Positions 53,706-56,515 of a DNA stretch of 56,515 bases are shown piece after piece. Below the pieces are notes generated by a model. It was not told the DNA's origin. It made no database searches and saw nothing but the letters and a program-made list of their open reading frames with translations. This DNA is from GCA-2708415 sp964351905 (lineage in GTDB: Bacteria > Pseudomonadota > Alphaproteobacteria > Micavibrionales > Micavibrionaceae): positions 1-56,515 of the forward strand of contig CAYGPG010000010.1 in assembly GCA_964351905.1 (NCBI GenBank). The letters run 5' to 3'. The position numbers and the translations under genes were made by a program. Position 1 is the first letter of the stretch; each line of letters opens with the position of its first letter.

Positions 53706-53750
53706 AAACCTGCAGGGTCGTGTTAGGGGGGAACGACACCGTGCAGGTTT
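53706..53750. other. Large stem-loop with G-rich loop downstream of truA
   Basis: AAACCTGCA (53706-53714) pairs with TGCAGGTTT (53742-53750), and an inner GTCG pairs with CGAC around a loop with GGGGGG. The T-run after it is only three long, so it is a weak terminator or a small RNA structure. It lies in the 274-bp gap between convergent truA and dapE. Confidence 0.55.
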
Positions 53751-53926
53751 AAAGTTTGGGTCCAAAAGAGAGAAAATCTATGATGTCTATTGGCGTTTAA
53801 GGCCAAGTTGACATTTTCAATCTGTCTCAACTCATGTTTCGTACTGTAGGAATGAATTGTTACAAAATTCGTTCCAAAAAAAGTTTAAATAGTGATTTAT
53901 TATGGTGTAAAAGTGACTAACTTAAG

Positions 53927-55069
53927 TTATGTCAATTTTTGAGCGATAATATCAGCATAAATATCGACCAATTTCTCTAAATCAGAGATTTTTAGGCATT
54001 CATCCACTTGGTGGATGGTTTCATTGGTCAAACCAAATTCAATCACGGGGCAATATTTTGCAACGAAACGGGCATCTGATGTCCCGCCACTGGTCGAAAG
54101 CTTTGGCGTGCGGTTTGTGTGTTGTTTAACGACATCAGAAACCAACGTTGTCCAATTACCAGGCTCTGTCATAAATGGGTCGGCGTTTGATTTATGAATT
54201 TCTAAATCATATTTGGGTGTGACTGTGTTTAAGGCTTCACGAATTTTTGACTCTAAGCTTTCGGCTGTCCATTTTGTATTAAAACGGATATTAAATTTTA
54301 ACGTGCCTTGGGCGGGGATTACATTATCGGCCTTGTTTCCCACATCTATAGTGGTGAGTTCTAAATTTGTTGGAGGGAAATGCTCTGTTCCTTCATCAAA
54401 TTCAATGGCGCTCAAGGTAATTGCCATTTGAGAAAGACGGGGGAGTGGGTTATCAGCGGCCTCTTGATAAGCGGTATGACCTTGCTTACCTTTGACGTTA
54501 AGCGTCCCTGAAATGGCCCCGCGACGACCAATTTTTATCTCTTGTCCTAAAACAGTTGGGTTTGATGGCTCACCCACTAGGCACATATCTGGGATATGAT
54601 TATGCTCGCTCATCCATTCTAAAATACGGACTGTCCCGTTAATGCCATCGGCTTCTTCATCGCCAGTAATCATGATGGAGATAGAGCCGTTAAAGTTTTT
54701 ATGCTCACTTAAGAATTTTGAAATGGCGGCAACAAAAGCGGCATTACCGCCTTTCATATCTGACGTACCGCGACCATACATGATGCCGTTATCAATCGCT
54801 GCACTGAAAGGGGGGTGCGTCCATGCGCCCTCGTCCCCCACAGGGACAACATCAGTATGACCTGCATAACAAATATGGGGGGAACCTGTGCCCGTACGCG
54901 CAAAGAAATTCTTCACAGGGTAAGAACCACGACCTTCAAAGGGAAGATCAAAAATCTCAAACCCCATCTCTTTCAAAGGTTGAATTAAAACATCTTGCGC
55001 CCCTTCATCAGCAGGCGTGACAGAAGCACATTGAATTAATTTTTGCGTAAGCTCGACAACATTGATCAT
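53927..55069 (-). CDS. dapE: Succinyl-diaminopimelate desuccinylase
   Basis: DapE, a dinuclear zinc M20 hydrolase, removes the succinyl group in the meso-DAP/lysine pathway needed for peptidoglycan. The 380-residue product has CYAGHTDVVPVGDEGAW (metal ligand His and Asp), YGRGTSDMKGGNAAFV, ITGDEEADGINGT (catalytic Glu and ligand) and STSGGTSDARFVAKY. Length is typical. It is divergent from nothing near and faces truA. Confidence 0.96.
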   Translation of the reverse strand: MINVVELTQKLIQCASVTPADEGAQDVLIQPLKEMGFEIFDLPFEGRGSYPVKNFFARTGTGSPHICYAGHTDVVPVGDEGAWTHPPFSAAIDNGIMYGRGTSDMKGGNAAFVAAISKFLSEHKNFNGSISIMITGDEEADGINGTVRILEWMSEHNHIPDMCLVGEPSNPTVLGQEIKIGRRGAISGTLNVKGKQGHTAYQEAADNPLPRLSQMAITLSAIEFDEGTEHFPPTNLELTTIDVGNKADNVIPAQGTLKFNIRFNTKWTAESLESKIREALNTVTPKYDLEIHKSNADPFMTEPGNWTTLVSDVVKQHTNRTPKLSTSGGTSDARFVAKYCPVIEFGLTNETIHQVDECLKISDLEKLVDIYADIIAQKLT

Positions 55070-55098
55070 GCGGAGAAGAGTAGCAGAAGAGAGTTATT

Positions 55099-56343
55099 TT
55101 AAGAAGGGGAAACTAATGTTGAAGGGAGATGAGGACCAAAGAAAGATGATTGAGAGAACTCCAATCCTTTCACAGGATTTAAACCATATTTGTCCTCTTC
55201 CACTCTTATTGCTGGCGCTAATTTGTTTTCTAAAACAGATCTTACTTTTGCTGTGTTTTCGTGATGTATTCTATAATCATGCGCGGCAACAGAGATGGGA
55301 TGTAAGCATTGAGGAATTGTATGATAAGCATGCAAACCATGTGGCGTATATTTGCTAACTCTAATAGGATTTCCTGTTCTGGGGTTAGAGCGCTTATCGT
55401 CTAAATACTCATTCACCGTTTCTAACATTGTTAGTTGTATACCAAGCATGTCATCTGATGCTTTTATGGCATAAGCAAATTGAGGCCATTTTTCTATGGC
55501 GACTTCATCATGGCTTTCATTCCCATATATATACCGCGTTTTACGCGCATATTTCATATTACTTTCTAAAGTAAATATTTCAACACCATAGCGTGTTCCA
55601 ACATTCTCTGATCTATCTGCGTATTTTCCTAAAATAGCTAAGGGATAAGGTAACATATTGCCCCAATAGATGCTAATGTCACCATTGTATCTATCTTTTT
55701 TCAGTATTTTTCCGTTTGGTTTTCTGACAACTCTTCCTGTTTCTGGGTCTATTACTACGTCTTTACGAGTCATAACATCTGTCATTTCAGCCGCTAGGCT
55801 AGCTTCCATTCTTTTTTTCCAGTGTAGTTCTTCGTTTAACTCTCCAGCTTCAAAAAGATTTTCAAGATTTCTTTCCATACCTGTATATATATCGAATGTT
55901 TTACTTTTTGCTTTATCTTCTATGCTGTCATGTCTTAAGCGGGCAGATAAGTCTGCATCAAGACCGCCATGTTGGGCATAAACATCCATTGGAATATATC
56001 CTGTAGAGATCATGCCCAGAATATGCGCACAATTTCTTATTTCGTGCAGAATGTTTGGTGTTGTTCCGTTTGCACGGTATGGATCATCGAGACCTTTTTC
56101 TTTTAACAAAATCTCAAAATTATATAAGGTATTATGGCATTTTTGTGATTTTAAAAGGGTTTTTAAAGATACGATAATATCTCTTAAGCCCTCATCAGTG
56201 CAGCTATCAGCAACAGAGAGCCCATTTAAAGATTCAAAGAAAAGATGAATGTCTTTTAAAACTGATGGCGCAACTTCGTAATTAGGAAAAGCAAAACCTT
56301 CTCCAGCATGTGCACTACTAAATGGTGTTAATAAACCGGTCAC
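55099..56343 (-). CDS. Divergent HD-domain protein, RelA/SpoT hydrolase-like
   Basis: This 414-residue protein starts at a GTG (56343) with AAGGA seven bases upstream. It has no clear signal. The middle holds SARLRHDSIEDKAK (HD at about 138-139, ED at 142-143) and LGKYADRSENVGTRYGVE (Asp243-Arg-x-x-Asn247), the pattern of the HD domain in RelA/SpoT-type (p)ppGpp hydrolases (HDxxED and ADRLHNxxT). An earlier His occurs at 107. No synthetase domain is seen. A single-domain alarmone hydrolase or related phosphohydrolase is the best guess, but the divergence is large. Confidence 0.7.
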   Translation of the reverse strand: MTGLLTPFSSAHAGEGFAFPNYEVAPSVLKDIHLFFESLNGLSVADSCTDEGLRDIIVSLKTLLKSQKCHNTLYNFEILLKEKGLDDPYRANGTTPNILHEIRNCAHILGMISTGYIPMDVYAQHGGLDADLSARLRHDSIEDKAKSKTFDIYTGMERNLENLFEAGELNEELHWKKRMEASLAAEMTDVMTRKDVVIDPETGRVVRKPNGKILKKDRYNGDISIYWGNMLPYPLAILGKYADRSENVGTRYGVEIFTLESNMKYARKTRYIYGNESHDEVAIEKWPQFAYAIKASDDMLGIQLTMLETVNEYLDDKRSNPRTGNPIRVSKYTPHGLHAYHTIPQCLHPISVAAHDYRIHHENTAKVRSVLENKLAPAIRVEEDKYGLNPVKGLEFSQSSFFGPHLPSTLVSPS

Positions 56344-56515
56344 AATCTATCCTTTTATGACAAAGATTAGTTTTTAACCCGTAACACCGCTTAAAATCAA
56401 CAAAAATATGAAAAATAATACAAAATGATGCTCTTGGTATAAAATACCATAAAACACCTTATTTTTAAGGGGATTCGACATTTTTTAGCTAAATATTTGA
56501 TTAAATTCAGCTTAT

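Overview
The window looks like chromosome of a free-living or predatory/host-associated alphaproteobacterium with moderately AT-rich DNA. Supporting signs are the alphaproteobacterial order secB-fxsA-timA-mltA on the left, rpmH-rnpA-yidD-yidC-yihA on the right, a UbiH-type ubiquinone hydroxylase and flagellar genes. A Micavibrio-like or Rhodospirillales/Holosporales-like lineage is possible, but the sequence alone does not settle this. Both housekeeping blocks are often near the replication origin in alphaproteobacteria.

Region 1 (1-11.8 kb) is mostly housekeeping: a truncated prepilin-like adhesin running off the left edge; secB, fxsA, timA and mltA; a glycosyltransferase; small envelope proteins including an entericidin-like lipoprotein; MgtC, a tRNA-Ala, MscL, a Bax-inhibitor-1 protein, an M48 protease and LemA.

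Region 2 (11.9-45 kb) is dominated by a type IVB (Dot/Icm, IncI-like) secretion system. A first plus-strand block has a DsbC/G-like thiol oxidoreductase, an unknown protein with a doubled SPMGFFK motif, a VirB1-like transglycosylase, dotD, dotC, dotB, icmT and a protein with a TcpQ/N0-like domain. Then come flgL and flgK on the minus strand. Next is a tightly coupled minus-strand array of five paralogous exported proteins that weakly resemble IcmX (one fused to a lysozyme-like domain), with one small membrane-anchored protein among them. Divergent from the array is the core block icmL/dotI, icmK/dotH, icmE/dotG, icmG/dotF, icmD/dotP, icmJ/dotN, icmB/dotO, in the same order as Legionella but without icmC/dotE. 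The missing icmC-like part appears to be in a separate 638-residue membrane protein that joins four IcmD-like modules to an IcmC/DotE-like C-terminus. DotA, DotL/DotM, IcmS/IcmW, IcmQ, IcmF and DotU are not seen here.

Region 3 (45-56.5 kb) is again housekeeping: rpmH, rnpA, yidD, yidC, yihA, a prepilin-like protein, rmuC, def, fmt, truA and dapE, ending with a divergent HD-domain protein that resembles the RelA/SpoT hydrolase domain.

The most novel elements are the expanded IcmX-like array and the concatenated IcmD/IcmC protein. Together they suggest a T4BSS whose periplasmic and inner-membrane accessory parts have multiplied. Several intergenic palindrome families (REP-like pairs, a MITE-like element, a short CTCA...TTTCG palindrome) and a duplicated tRNA 3' end are also present.
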